Part shown: positions 16,395 through 25,700 of the stretch, piece after piece
How the letters are laid out: each line of letters starts with the position of its first letter
How positions within the stretch are numbered: the stretch's first letter is position 1
Source: Gammaproteobacteria bacterium
GTDB taxonomy: Bacteria > Pseudomonadota > Gammaproteobacteria > Pseudomonadales > Pseudohongiellaceae
Direction: 5' to 3'
Length of the DNA stretch: 62,750 nt
Assembly: GCA_029244985.1 (NCBI GenBank)
Contig: JAQWQD010000032.1
Span: 1 to 62,750 of the forward strand
Notes under the pieces: model-generated
Databases searched by the model: none
What the model saw: the letters and a program-made list of their open reading frames with translations, nothing else
What the model was told of the DNA's origin: nothing
Translations under genes and position numbers: made by a program

Positions 16395-17363
16395 ATGAAA
16401 ACAATTAGTTCTTTGATTCTCTTTGTTTTTTCCTATCTGCTCACCGCGCTGGTCGCGGCTGCCGATGCGTACCAAGCGCCCCGCACCGAATGGGGCAAAC
16501 CGGATCTGCAGGGTGTCTGGAATTTCTCTTCTAATGTGCCGATGCAGCGCCCCACGCAATATGGTGAACGGCAGTTTCTAACCGATCAGGAGATAGAAGA
16601 CGTTTTGGCTCGGCGGGCTGAAGCCGATGCTAATTCAGACTCGGCTCTGCCAATTGAAGGTGTCGATGCGTCCTATAATGATTTCTGGATAGAAAATGCC
16701 GGTATAGGCGACACCCTACGCACTTCCCACATTATTTATCCAACAGATGGTCGACTACCAGATTTGGCAGAAGGCGCAGTAACACGGCTCAGACGCCCAG
16801 GATCAGCAGCCATCAATGGTCCGGAAGATCGAGGTCTGTCAGAGCGGTGTCTGGTGGGTTTCAATGCCGGTCCTCCTTTTGTTCCGAGCTTGTATAACAA
16901 CAATGTACAGATAATTCAGAATGAAGATCATGTGGTGCTAATGACCGAAATGATCAACGATGCACGCATCGTGCCTGTATTCGACTCGAACGATGCCCAA
17001 CCCATGCTCGACGAAAAACTGCGGCTATGGTCGGGAGACTCTCACGGTTATTGGGATGACGATACACTGGTTGTCGTAACTAATAATTTTAACGGGCTAA
17101 CTAGGAGCTTTGGCCGCGCTGGTACTTCTCTGCACAAAGTGCTCACGGAACGTTTAACCCGGGTCGGTCCGTACACCGTCGATTACGAATTCACCATCGA
17201 CGATCCCGCAACCTTTTCCGATAAGTTGACCGCTATTGTGTCCATGACAAAAGTAGCTGGGCTTCTCTATGAATATGCCTGTCATGAAGGCAACTACGGC
17301 ATGGTAAATATTCTGCGCGGAGCACGGGTACAGGAAGTGCTCGCAGAAGAGGCAATAAATTAA
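16395..17363 (+). CDS. Secreted protein of unknown function, PDLQGVW family (paralogue 2)
   Basis: The ATG at 16395 (MKTISSLILF) is preferred: GGAG at 16382-16385 is well spaced and the signal peptide then starts at residue 1. The 322-aa product has a signal peptide ending near LVAAADA, then EWGKPDLQGVWNF, WDDDTLVVVTNNF, LTERLTRVG and YEYACHEGNYGMVNILRGA, all matching the divergent paralogue. The function is unknown. It sits 11 nt upstream of the small membrane protein gene, so the two are probably cotranscribed. Confidence 0.75.
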   Translation: MKTISSLILFVFSYLLTALVAAADAYQAPRTEWGKPDLQGVWNFSSNVPMQRPTQYGERQFLTDQEIEDVLARRAEADANSDSALPIEGVDASYNDFWIENAGIGDTLRTSHIIYPTDGRLPDLAEGAVTRLRRPGSAAINGPEDRGLSERCLVGFNAGPPFVPSLYNNNVQIIQNEDHVVLMTEMINDARIVPVFDSNDAQPMLDEKLRLWSGDSHGYWDDDTLVVVTNNFNGLTRSFGRAGTSLHKVLTERLTRVGPYTVDYEFTIDDPATFSDKLTAIVSMTKVAGLLYEYACHEGNYGMVNILRGARVQEVLAEEAIN

Positions 17364-17374
17364 GAGAGGTTAAA

Positions 17375-17914
17375 ATGACTCAACACGAATACATCTTTAT
17401 TGTCATATCAATCACTCTTGGTCTAGCAATAACACGAACTTTGCAAAACTGGGCAATGATTACTAGAGCCTATTCGCGCGTTATATTTCATTGGTCCTCG
17501 GCAATCTGGACGTTCAGTATTATGCTTTACGTTTTACAGCTTTGGTGGATAGGCTGGGAGCTGCGTGCATTAGAAAAATGGGCTTTTCTGGATTTTATTG
17601 TGCTGGTTTTTGGTTCTTCATGTATTTACGGCGCAGCCGAAATGGCATTGCCTGCACCTAAAGAAGGTGTAATGGATATGCTGAAGGAAAGCCAGCATCT
17701 GGGCCGTCTTTCTGCGCTATCTATGTTGTTGTATTACCTGGTTGGACCTTATGTAAATATAGTTATGTACAACAATGCGATACTACCTTCTGTGGTCGTA
17801 CCTTCTTTAGGGATTTTGCTAATGGCGTTCGTAATAATGTTTCCAATGCGATTCAACTTATGGTCAATACTGTTTCTTCTCTACTCGTTAGGCGTGCTCT
17901 TGTTGACGGTTTGA
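17375..17914 (+). CDS. Small polytopic membrane protein of unknown function
   Basis: A 179-aa hydrophobic protein with about five predicted helices (roughly residues 6-24, 42-62, 70-88, 108-128 and 133-177, the last stretch possibly two helices). GAGAGG lies just before the ATG. It follows the PDLQGVW-family gene closely. No family motif is recognised; the mostly aromatic and aliphatic content with few charged residues in the helices fits an inner-membrane protein. Confidence 0.65.
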   Translation: MTQHEYIFIVISITLGLAITRTLQNWAMITRAYSRVIFHWSSAIWTFSIMLYVLQLWWIGWELRALEKWAFLDFIVLVFGSSCIYGAAEMALPAPKEGVMDMLKESQHLGRLSALSMLLYYLVGPYVNIVMYNNAILPSVVVPSLGILLMAFVIMFPMRFNLWSILFLLYSLGVLLLTV

Positions 17915-18106
17915 TCGCGCGGGCGTAAGCGATAAATGTGTCTGACTAGGACTCTATATTGCAATAATATTCTCTACATAGTTGGCTTCAAGCTATAAAC
18001 TTTTCATTGAGCAACGCAGGCACCATGCAATCTGCCAAGCATTAGTTTCAACATAATCAGGTTTAATATCTAGAACCTTTTGGTGCCTGGGTTGGTTACC
18101 ATAAAA

Positions 18107-18424
18107 ATGGACGGATATATGTGCGAACAATCTAAACATGGTAACGCTGTTTCGACAGTCTTGATCGATAATGAGCGTACCTGCGTCACAGAATGGCGTT
18201 TCAAAAAATATGGAGACAACACTGGATGGCATCGGCATGAATATGACTATATCGTTGTGCCTTTATTTGATGGCCAACTCGAAATTAATCTAGGTAGTAG
18301 TGAAAATACTATTGCACCAATGAAAAATGGTGTGCCCTATTTCCGAGAGGTAGGTGTTGAGCACGACGTTATTAATGGAAATGACTTTGAATGTGCATTC
18401 ATTGAGATTGAATTTTTAAAATAA
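18107..18424 (+). CDS. Cupin-domain protein
   Basis: The start at 18107 (MDGYMCEQ) is one of several possible; TTG at 18080 and ATG at 18119 are in the same frame and no strong ribosome site decides. The product of about 105 aa is a single cupin barrel: WRFKKYGDNTGWHRHEYDYIVVPLFDGQLEI holds the first cupin motif (the HRHE of WHRHEYDY would bind a metal), and GVEHDVING holds the second-motif His. Small cupins can be isomerases, oxygenases or sensors. It precedes the FAD monooxygenase gene by about 120 bp, so a shared pathway is possible. Confidence 0.65.
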   Translation: MDGYMCEQSKHGNAVSTVLIDNERTCVTEWRFKKYGDNTGWHRHEYDYIVVPLFDGQLEINLGSSENTIAPMKNGVPYFREVGVEHDVINGNDFECAFIEIEFLK

Positions 18425-18530
18425 ATTCAGACAGTAGTGAGTTAGATTGGAATTAATTCATGCCAAAAAAACAAAGCACATCAAAATTAATTAACAACTT
18501 AACAGGTCTACTAACTGAAGATTACATCTA

Positions 18531-18539
18531 GGGGGGGGG
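18531..18539 (+). promoter_or_regulatory. Nine-G tract acting as ribosome-binding region of the FAD monooxygenase gene
   Basis: Nine G residues in a row lie 6 nt before the ATG at 18545 and are the only purine-rich ribosome-site candidate. A tract of this length could vary by slippage and change initiation. A 23-codon frame (18460-18531, MPKKQSTSKLINN...) ends at the first G. Confidence 0.4.
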
Positions 18540-18544
18540 TGTTC

Positions 18545-19768
18545 ATGCATCAGAAGTACGATTTCGCTATTTGCGGTGCGGGTCCTGGCGGGGCGGCTCT
18601 GGCGCACATTCTAGCCTCTAGAGGTTTGAGAACAGCCCTAATCGAAAAGCAGTCTAATTTTTCGAATGAGTTCAGAGGCGAAGGAATTATGCCAAGTGGC
18701 TATTATGCCTTGAAAAGCATAGGTTTTGATCTGGAAAAAATTGATTTGCCCATGCAGATAAATTCTAAAGTCAAAGCTCATTATCGCGGGAAACATCTAA
18801 TTGATGCTGAATTACCTTTTAAGGAGGATGGCGGCTTAAGGTGGGTCTCGCAACCAGCACTTCTTGAGCACATGATTTCTAAAACTGAGAACTACAAAGA
18901 GTTTGATTTCTTTCGGGGACATCGAGTAAACGATATTATTTACGAGAACAATAGGGTTGTCGGCTTACGAGGAGTTGCAGGAAATCAGAAATTTGAGTTT
19001 AAAGCGAAAGTAATTATTGGGTTCGACGGGAGAGCCTCAATCTTGCGCAAAAAACTTGGATTTAAAGTGAAAGATTTCAAGCAAATAATAGACATAATAT
19101 GGTTTAAGATTCCTTATCCAAGCCAGTTTATGGAGCCTGGTACTGCTTTCATAAATTTTGTGCCAGAAGGGTTTATGATTTGTCCTGCCTGTTACGATGA
19201 TCTGCTACAAGTCGGATGGATCATAACTAAAGGTTCCTTCGGCGAAATAAAAAAGCAAGGAGTAAATGTTTGGATTTCTGAAATGCAAAAACATTGCGGA
19301 GAAAGCTTTGCTGAACACCTAGAAATAAACAGAGATAAAATTTCAGATAGATTCGTTCTTGATGTGGGACTTAATAGATGTACTACTTGGAATAAAGATG
19401 GTGTCCTATTGCTTGGAGATGCTGCGCACACAATGAACCCGGTGGGCGGCCAGGGAATAAATATTGCCTTAAGAGATGCGATAGTAGCTGCGAATCATCT
19501 AGTGCCTGCCATTATCGATAGTGCCTCCCCAGTAGAATTAGATGTTATTTTTAAACAGATAGAAGAAGAAAGACTCCCAGAAGTTAGTCTTATCCAAGAT
19601 ATCCAAAAAAGGCCAACGACTGCCTTTAAGAAACAAAACCCGATTATTCTTTTTTTAATCAGAAATATTCCATCCATTTCCAAGCTAAGTTTTGTTAAAC
19701 GATTGTTTGCTAAACTTCTAAATTGGATGGCATACGGTGTAACTAAGGTAGAGCTAAGGAATGACTAA
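18545..19768 (+). CDS. FAD-dependent monooxygenase (PHBH/UbiH fold)
   Basis: The ATG at 18545 follows the nine-G tract; a GTG at 18539 lies inside the tract and is less likely. The 407-aa protein has the FAD motifs of group A flavin monooxygenases in order: dinucleotide fold GAGPGGAALAHIL near the N-terminus, FEFKAKVIIGFDGRAS (the DG motif) in the middle, and GDAAHTMNPVGGQGINIALRDA near residue 300. FRGEGIMPSG matches the early substrate/FAD region. Such enzymes hydroxylate aromatic or isoprenoid substrates with NAD(P)H and O2. By eye the gene looks AT-richer than its neighbours, which could reflect transfer. The substrate is unknown. Confidence 0.85.
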   Translation: MHQKYDFAICGAGPGGAALAHILASRGLRTALIEKQSNFSNEFRGEGIMPSGYYALKSIGFDLEKIDLPMQINSKVKAHYRGKHLIDAELPFKEDGGLRWVSQPALLEHMISKTENYKEFDFFRGHRVNDIIYENNRVVGLRGVAGNQKFEFKAKVIIGFDGRASILRKKLGFKVKDFKQIIDIIWFKIPYPSQFMEPGTAFINFVPEGFMICPACYDDLLQVGWIITKGSFGEIKKQGVNVWISEMQKHCGESFAEHLEINRDKISDRFVLDVGLNRCTTWNKDGVLLLGDAAHTMNPVGGQGINIALRDAIVAANHLVPAIIDSASPVELDVIFKQIEEERLPEVSLIQDIQKRPTTAFKKQNPIILFLIRNIPSISKLSFVKRLFAKLLNWMAYGVTKVELRND

Positions 19769-19978
19769 CACTAGAGTGACAGAAAGAATTGGGAGTCCTA
19801 ACGATTAATCAGCTATCTCATCACAAGCGTAGCCAGTGCGATGAGGATGATAAATTGGGGGCAATGTTAAACACTGCTCGTGTCGGAAAAAACTCATCGT
19901 ATTTGATTCCAACTGTTCGTCGGGGCAAGACTTCCTGGTAAGCATCTGATGTGATCATCGGAATGCTGCCTTGATTAT

Positions 19979-21109
19979 CTAATCAGGCACAACCCTCAAC
20001 ACTTTACCGCTATCACTATCAGTCAATATATACAGAAAGTCATCGGGACCAACACGGATGTCACGGATTCGCGCGCCAATCTCTGTAAAAATTGATGCCT
20101 CACTCACAACTTTACCCGATTCGATTTCTAGCTTACGAACTTCCTGATCTAGCAACGCACCGACAAAGAGATCCCCTTGCCATTCCGGAAATGCGGCACC
20201 GTTATAAATTGCCAGCCCAGAAGGTGCGATACTTGGCACCCAATAAGTTAAGGGCTCCTCTACCCCTGGGGCCATTTTCAGCGGTGAGACATAGGCGCCA
20301 GAATAGTTAATCCCCTTAGTCACCGCTGGCCAGCCATAGTTGCGCGCAGGCAAAACTGCATTTAGCTCATCACCTCCTTGTGCGCCATGCTCGTGCATAT
20401 AAATTGTGCCTGTGGCCTCGTCCAACACCAAACCTTGTGGGCTACGATGACCATAAGACCAAACCCTGGGATCACCCTCACTACCATCGGCAAATGGATT
20501 GTCACTGGGCGCACTGCCATCTTTGTTTATGCGAATGATCTTACCCAGGAGACTAAATTTATCCTGTGCAGCCTCGCGATACTCGAAACCATCGCCGGTA
20601 GTCATCATCAAGGTTCCGTCTGGCAAAAAAATCATCTTGCCTCCGTAATGAACCGGCGTGTCTTTTAATGGAGAAACGGTAAACAAAGTTTGGACACTTT
20701 CAACTTCCGTACCATTCAAAATGCCTTTAATGATTCTTGTACCATTTTCCGCAGCAGTACCATGAGCAAAAGAGAGGTAAATGGATTGAGTCGACGCAAA
20801 ATCTGGGTCTAGCATTATGTCGAAGTAACCGCCCTGGCTGGCCACGTAAGTGGCCGGCAAACCTGTCAGAGGATCTCCCACCTCACCTGCTGCGCTAATG
20901 CGACGAACCTCACCACCTCTTAGGGCTACCAGATAGTCTCCGTTCGGCAAGAACGCGATGGACCAGGGGAAGTCTAATCCTTCAGCCACAACTTCAATGT
21001 TATAACCCTCAGCTATTGAATTGCCTGATGAGTCAGCAGCATTTATCTTGCCCAGAGGCTCACTAATAATCATTGAGACTACTAGCGTGATCAGAAGTAT
21101 TTCGCGCAT
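19979..21109 (-). CDS. Exported PQQ-type aldose sugar / sorbosone dehydrogenase-like beta-propeller
   Basis: A 376-aa protein with a signal peptide (about residues 1-24, ending INAAD). The family core is clear: LDFPWSIAFLPNGDYLVALRGGEVRRI, GKMIFLPDGTLMMTTGDGFEYREAAQD, LGKIIRINKDG, SYGHRSPQGLVLDEATGTIYMHEHGAQGGDELN and NYGWPAVTKG. These are hallmarks of soluble aldose sugar dehydrogenases (YliI/Asd-like) with PQQ as cofactor; the GHRSPQG and EHGxQGGDE blocks line the active site. It would oxidise aldoses in the periplasm. The gene stands alone, divergent from the small membrane protein to the right. Confidence 0.88.
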   Translation of the reverse strand: MREILLITLVVSMIISEPLGKINAADSSGNSIAEGYNIEVVAEGLDFPWSIAFLPNGDYLVALRGGEVRRISAAGEVGDPLTGLPATYVASQGGYFDIMLDPDFASTQSIYLSFAHGTAAENGTRIIKGILNGTEVESVQTLFTVSPLKDTPVHYGGKMIFLPDGTLMMTTGDGFEYREAAQDKFSLLGKIIRINKDGSAPSDNPFADGSEGDPRVWSYGHRSPQGLVLDEATGTIYMHEHGAQGGDELNAVLPARNYGWPAVTKGINYSGAYVSPLKMAPGVEEPLTYWVPSIAPSGLAIYNGAAFPEWQGDLFVGALLDQEVRKLEIESGKVVSEASIFTEIGARIRDIRVGPDDFLYILTDSDSGKVLRVVPD

Positions 21110-21175
21110 TACCCTTTCGCTCCCAACAAATTCAAGTCATCATAGCAAAACTAGACGAATATGCAGGTAGTATAA

Positions 21176-21628
21176 ATGAACAATACGATTGTAAGGAACA
21201 TGAGTAGTTTTCTGGTAGCAGTAATTGCTGCCTATTTGCTTGGCGCAATCTTTATCAGCCAGGGCAATATCGCCAGCGTTATAGCCTTAAATTTCGATGT
21301 CTCTCTTGCTCAACGATTTGAAGCTGCACTCCATGATGTCACTAATATGACTGGTATTTATCTACCAGTGATCGCCGCAAGTTATTTATTAGCAATGCCC
21401 GTTGCGACATTTATAATTAAGTATTTACCGCAACATCGTATGATCTTATATATAGCTGCAGGCGCTGCCGGGCTAATAACCATTCACATAATCATGAAAT
21501 TATTATTCGGAATTTCAGGTATTGCCGCCACTCGTAGCGTTATTGGCATGCTTGCTCAAGCTGTTGCTGGAGGCGTAGGCGGGCATCTATTCCACCTTAT
21601 CTCGATCAAGCCAGCAGACTCAGAGTAG
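21176..21628 (+). CDS. Small membrane protein of unknown function
   Basis: A 150-aa protein with four predicted helices: about residues 9-30, 59-80, 86-108 and 119-142. The short loops and small residues (YIAAGAAGLI, AGGVGGHLF) suggest a tightly packed inner-membrane bundle. It lies 67 bp upstream of the exported metallohydrolase gene on the same strand. No named family is recognised with confidence. Confidence 0.65.
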   Translation: MNNTIVRNMSSFLVAVIAAYLLGAIFISQGNIASVIALNFDVSLAQRFEAALHDVTNMTGIYLPVIAASYLLAMPVATFIIKYLPQHRMILYIAAGAAGLITIHIIMKLLFGISGIAATRSVIGMLAQAVAGGVGGHLFHLISIKPADSE

Positions 21629-21695
21629 ATTTAAAATAAATAGGAACAGATCTAAGCATAGTCTGTGTACGCATATTAAAAGCGAGCGATAAATT

Positions 21696-22733
21696 ATGAA
21701 TATGAAGTTAAGTTGGCTAAAAAAAATTAATTTGATGATTGTCTTTGTCTCTTTATTTGGCTCAGGACTTGTAGCCTCCTCGGAAAGCTCTGGCCCTCTC
21801 GCATCTGACGTTCAAGTTACAATTCTTTCCTCTAATCTAGCCAACGGCGCAACTATCGGCGAATGGGGATTTTCGGCCCTTGTAGAAGTTGACGGTAATT
21901 GTATTTTATTTGATGCGGGGCGCTATCCTGATACCGTAATCAAAAATGCTAAAGTCTTGAACGTCGATTTGTCTTGCGTCACGGATGTCGTGTTGAGCCA
22001 TTTCCATTTTGACCATAACAATGGTCTTCTTCCTTTGATACAGACTCTCCATGACCAAACTGCTGCAGAGATTCGTCGGGTACATGTTGCCGAAGGATTT
22101 TTTAGTCCTCGCCGCCCTGTCATAAACCCTGGAGCATTTCCGACTTGCATGGATGGCGAGCTAGAATGCAATTTGATGATCGGCCTCCGTGAAGAGATTG
22201 TAAGTGAAGGAGTCGAATTTATTGTGCATTCTAAAGCCGCTGAGATATTTCCTTCTGTTTGGATATCTGGGCCAGTTGAGCGTCATCACCCTGAAATAAA
22301 TTATCCTACCGGAACTTCGGCCAGCAAACTTGAAGTTCAGTTAGCAGGGGATTGGGTTGACGATTTTATACCGGAAAGTCAGGCATTGGTGATACGAACA
22401 CAAAATGGCCCGATTGTTCTGCTTGGTTGTGGTCACTCAGGTGTGGTGAATGCACTTACTCAAATACAAGAGATGATTCAAGACAGTGCCATTCACGCGC
22501 TTATGGGTGGCCTGCATTTGTTCGCAGCTAACGACCAAACTCTTGGCTGGACGGCAGACCGTCTTCGCGAAATAGGAGTTGAGAATTTAATGGCCGGGCA
22601 TTGCACAGGAATTGAACCGCTAATTAGGTTGCGTGCAGGGCTAAATCTTAATCGAAAAACTGCGGTAGTAGGCGCAGTGGGCTCGAGCTTTGTTCTTGGG
22701 GAAGGAATAAAACCCACAAACATTGCAATGTGA
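21696..22733 (+). CDS. Exported metallo-beta-lactamase-fold hydrolase
   Basis: A 345-aa protein with a signal peptide (about residues 1-29). Metal ligands are visible as HFHFDHNNG (HxHxDH), a later His in GCGHSGVVN, GGLHLF and AGHCTG near the C-terminus. The arrangement and the opening LSSNLANGATIGEWGFSALVEVDG resemble the dihydropterin phosphate synthase-like / MBL-fold group, here made for the periplasm. The reaction is unknown. An internal ATG 6 nt downstream is an alternative start. Confidence 0.82.
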   Translation: MNMKLSWLKKINLMIVFVSLFGSGLVASSESSGPLASDVQVTILSSNLANGATIGEWGFSALVEVDGNCILFDAGRYPDTVIKNAKVLNVDLSCVTDVVLSHFHFDHNNGLLPLIQTLHDQTAAEIRRVHVAEGFFSPRRPVINPGAFPTCMDGELECNLMIGLREEIVSEGVEFIVHSKAAEIFPSVWISGPVERHHPEINYPTGTSASKLEVQLAGDWVDDFIPESQALVIRTQNGPIVLLGCGHSGVVNALTQIQEMIQDSAIHALMGGLHLFAANDQTLGWTADRLREIGVENLMAGHCTGIEPLIRLRAGLNLNRKTAVVGAVGSSFVLGEGIKPTNIAM

Positions 22734-22789
22734 CCTTCTCCCGTAAAGGGGGCTGTGCCTTGGGGGTGGGTTCTACTCGATAGAAATTG

Positions 22790-25700
22790 TTATACCAGCA
22801 AATAATCTAACCCTGTTTGTGACAGGCCCACCAAATCCACATTTGTCTCATTTATTGGGTGGTCTGCTGCGAGTATGGTTAATCCTACCGCCGTCATACT
22901 GCCGCTATCAATTATTGCCGAGTATTCACTTAGTATGCTTTCAGGAGCTTCGGAGCCTGCCAAATTTCGGTATATCAATCCTACTACTGATCTACTAGTA
23001 GCATCAGGACCCAAAACGGCATCTAATCCTATTTGCATCAAAGATTCATAACTTACACCACGATCTAAATAGTCAATTACTAATCCTGTGTAAGTAGTAT
23101 TGGATACTGCACTAGAGCCTAGCATAATTCCGAGAAATTTCGCTGCTTGGCCAGCATTACCGTCAAGGTCTAATGCTACATTTAAGTCGGAAAACCCAAT
23201 CCTCTCAATATTCTTAAAAGAGTCATTACCATCAGAGTCTACAATGCTCACCAATCCATCAGTTATTGCTATTTGATAATTGTCTTTGCTGCCAGAATAG
23301 AGTGCAGTATCAATTCCCAAACCCCCATCTACATTTGTATTTTCTCCCTTCATAACAATAAAATCATTTGCAGCAGTTCCGTTACCTTGCTTTCCAACAA
23401 CAATATCCACTTGCAAAGGCGAAGTAACGCTTAATATTCCATCCGACACATTTACTTGGAACGTTTCTGAAATTCTGCCCGAGGAGGCATTTACTGTTAC
23501 GTCATTTGGCGAAAATTCCCAGTCGCCACTTTTTGTATCTATTTTTAAAGTTCCATATGTTCCTTGTAAAGATGAAAATTCCCCAGTTGTAGTTCCACCA
23601 ATAAGATTGTATAGCAATGTATCTCCGTTCGGATCAGAGGCAGAAATTTTACCGGTAGTATTGATAAAGCTGTCTTCTGTAGAACCAAAAAATGATGGAG
23701 CTGCATCAACCGTCACACTCGGGGCATCTGTTATCTCTGTAGAGGATAGACTGACTATTGATTCAAGCTCGGTACTTATTGAAGTGCTATCGCCCCCACG
23801 TCGCCAATCTCCCCAGGTTACTAGCGATCCATCTGAACGAAGTGCTGAAAACGCTGTACTGGTGGAGAAGATTCTGATTACGTCTACAGCCCCATTAATT
23901 TCTGTTTCGACTAAAGAGCTATCTCCTCCACGCTGGAATCCCCCCCAGGCGACTACGGAACCATCAGTTCTAATAGCTGCAAATGCATTGTCGTTCGCTG
24001 TAATAGAAATAACATTAATGTCTCCATTAAGTTTGGACGCGTTATCGCCTAGATCACCTCCGTATGAGGAATACCCCCAAGCAACAACTGAACCATCTTC
24101 TTTCAATGCCGCGAACGATGTTTTATTAGCTATAATTTTTACTACGTTTATGGTCCCATCAAGAGAATCTATAACTCCTGAACTATCTCCCCCAAAATCA
24201 GAGTTGCCCCACGTTATTACAGAACCATCAGAGCGGAGCGCTGCAAAAGCAGAATCGGTAGCGGTAATGCTCGTTATATTGATAGTTCCATTTATCGCAC
24301 TCGAGATGGCAGAACTATCTCCTCCATTATTTATATCACCCCACGTTACGACCGATCCATCTGTTCGAATAACTGCAAAAGCTGCAGTGGTGGAGTGAAT
24401 GCTAGTCACATCTATATCACCATTTATTTTAGTAGAAACTGTGCTGCTATCTCCACCATCTAATTGGTTACCCCAAGTAATAACGGAACCATCTACCCTT
24501 AACGCCGCAAACGCCGATCCAGTACTGGAAATCTCAGCAACATTGACGGACCCATCCAGCTGCTTGCTTACGGGACTGCTGTCTCCTCCGAATGAGGAGA
24601 ACCCCCAAGTTGTGACTGATCCATCTGTATGAATGGCTGCAAAGGCGGACATGTTTGAGGTAATTTTAATTACACCATTGCTTCCATTTAAACGTGCCGC
24701 CACTAACTGGCTGTCGCCACCCGTTGAATCATCTCCCCAGGTAACCACAGAGCCGTCCGATCTAAGTGCTGCAAATGCAGCCTTGGTTGAAAATATTTTT
24801 TTAGTATCAATGGAACCATTTAGAGAAGACGAGACATCACTAATGTTACCTCCATTCTGAGAATCTCCCCAGGTAACCACGGAGCCATCTTTTTTCACCG
24901 CTGCAAATGCCGAGCTATTTGATGCAATTGTTACAACATTCGTTAAATCATCACTTACGACACTATTATTTCCTCCATTGACAGCATCACCCCAGACCAC
25001 CACTTTTCCATTGTTGTCAATCGCAGCAAAGGCATAGTCGTTCTTAAACATTCCCTGAGTATGTCCATGGAACGAACTGCTCAACCCGAGAACAGTCGCT
25101 CCTTGGTCATTTGTAGCAGTTTGATCAGTTACCAGCTGGCTGGCTGTACTTTGCGTGCTGAGAGTCGCTGGAAGAGCCGAAACCAAAGAGTAAGACGCGG
25201 AAGTCGCAGAGCTAGAAGCCGGAGTATTGTCGACAATGGCAGCCACCAAAGAATTGATGTAAGACGTTGAATCTGACGCGTAATCTCCTTCATTCCGATA
25301 TAAAGTAATTGCAAAAAATTCTGTCTCTTCGCTCTTTGTGTCTGAAAAAGTATTTATCTGGATTGTTTTTGTGTTCTCATCTGCCGCAAAACTAACCGCC
25401 AGTTGCTCATCAGTCATCGTGGCAAAATCTTCTCCTTCAATCGCCGTTAAATTAACAACCTTTAAATATACAGTTGTTGCTTGCCCCGTCCCACTTCTGG
25501 TTACGGTAATAGTTAATGGCGAGCCTTCTGCGACAATGGGGCCATCTGGATAAAGTTCACTAGAACCTACTATGCTATAGCCAAAATCTGCGTCACGAAT
25601 CCAAGCTCCGCTATAGGTGCTCCAGTTATAAACCTCTTGGTCAGCCAATGTTTTATAAAGGTTTATATTGAAGTACTCGTCACCCTCAGCTTTGGTGTCG

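Noticed and set aside
23607..24860. Long open frames on the plus strand opposite the Trp-Gly repeats
   Set aside because: They repeat with the same period as the minus-strand repeats and have low-complexity products; they arise from the codon pattern of the real gene.
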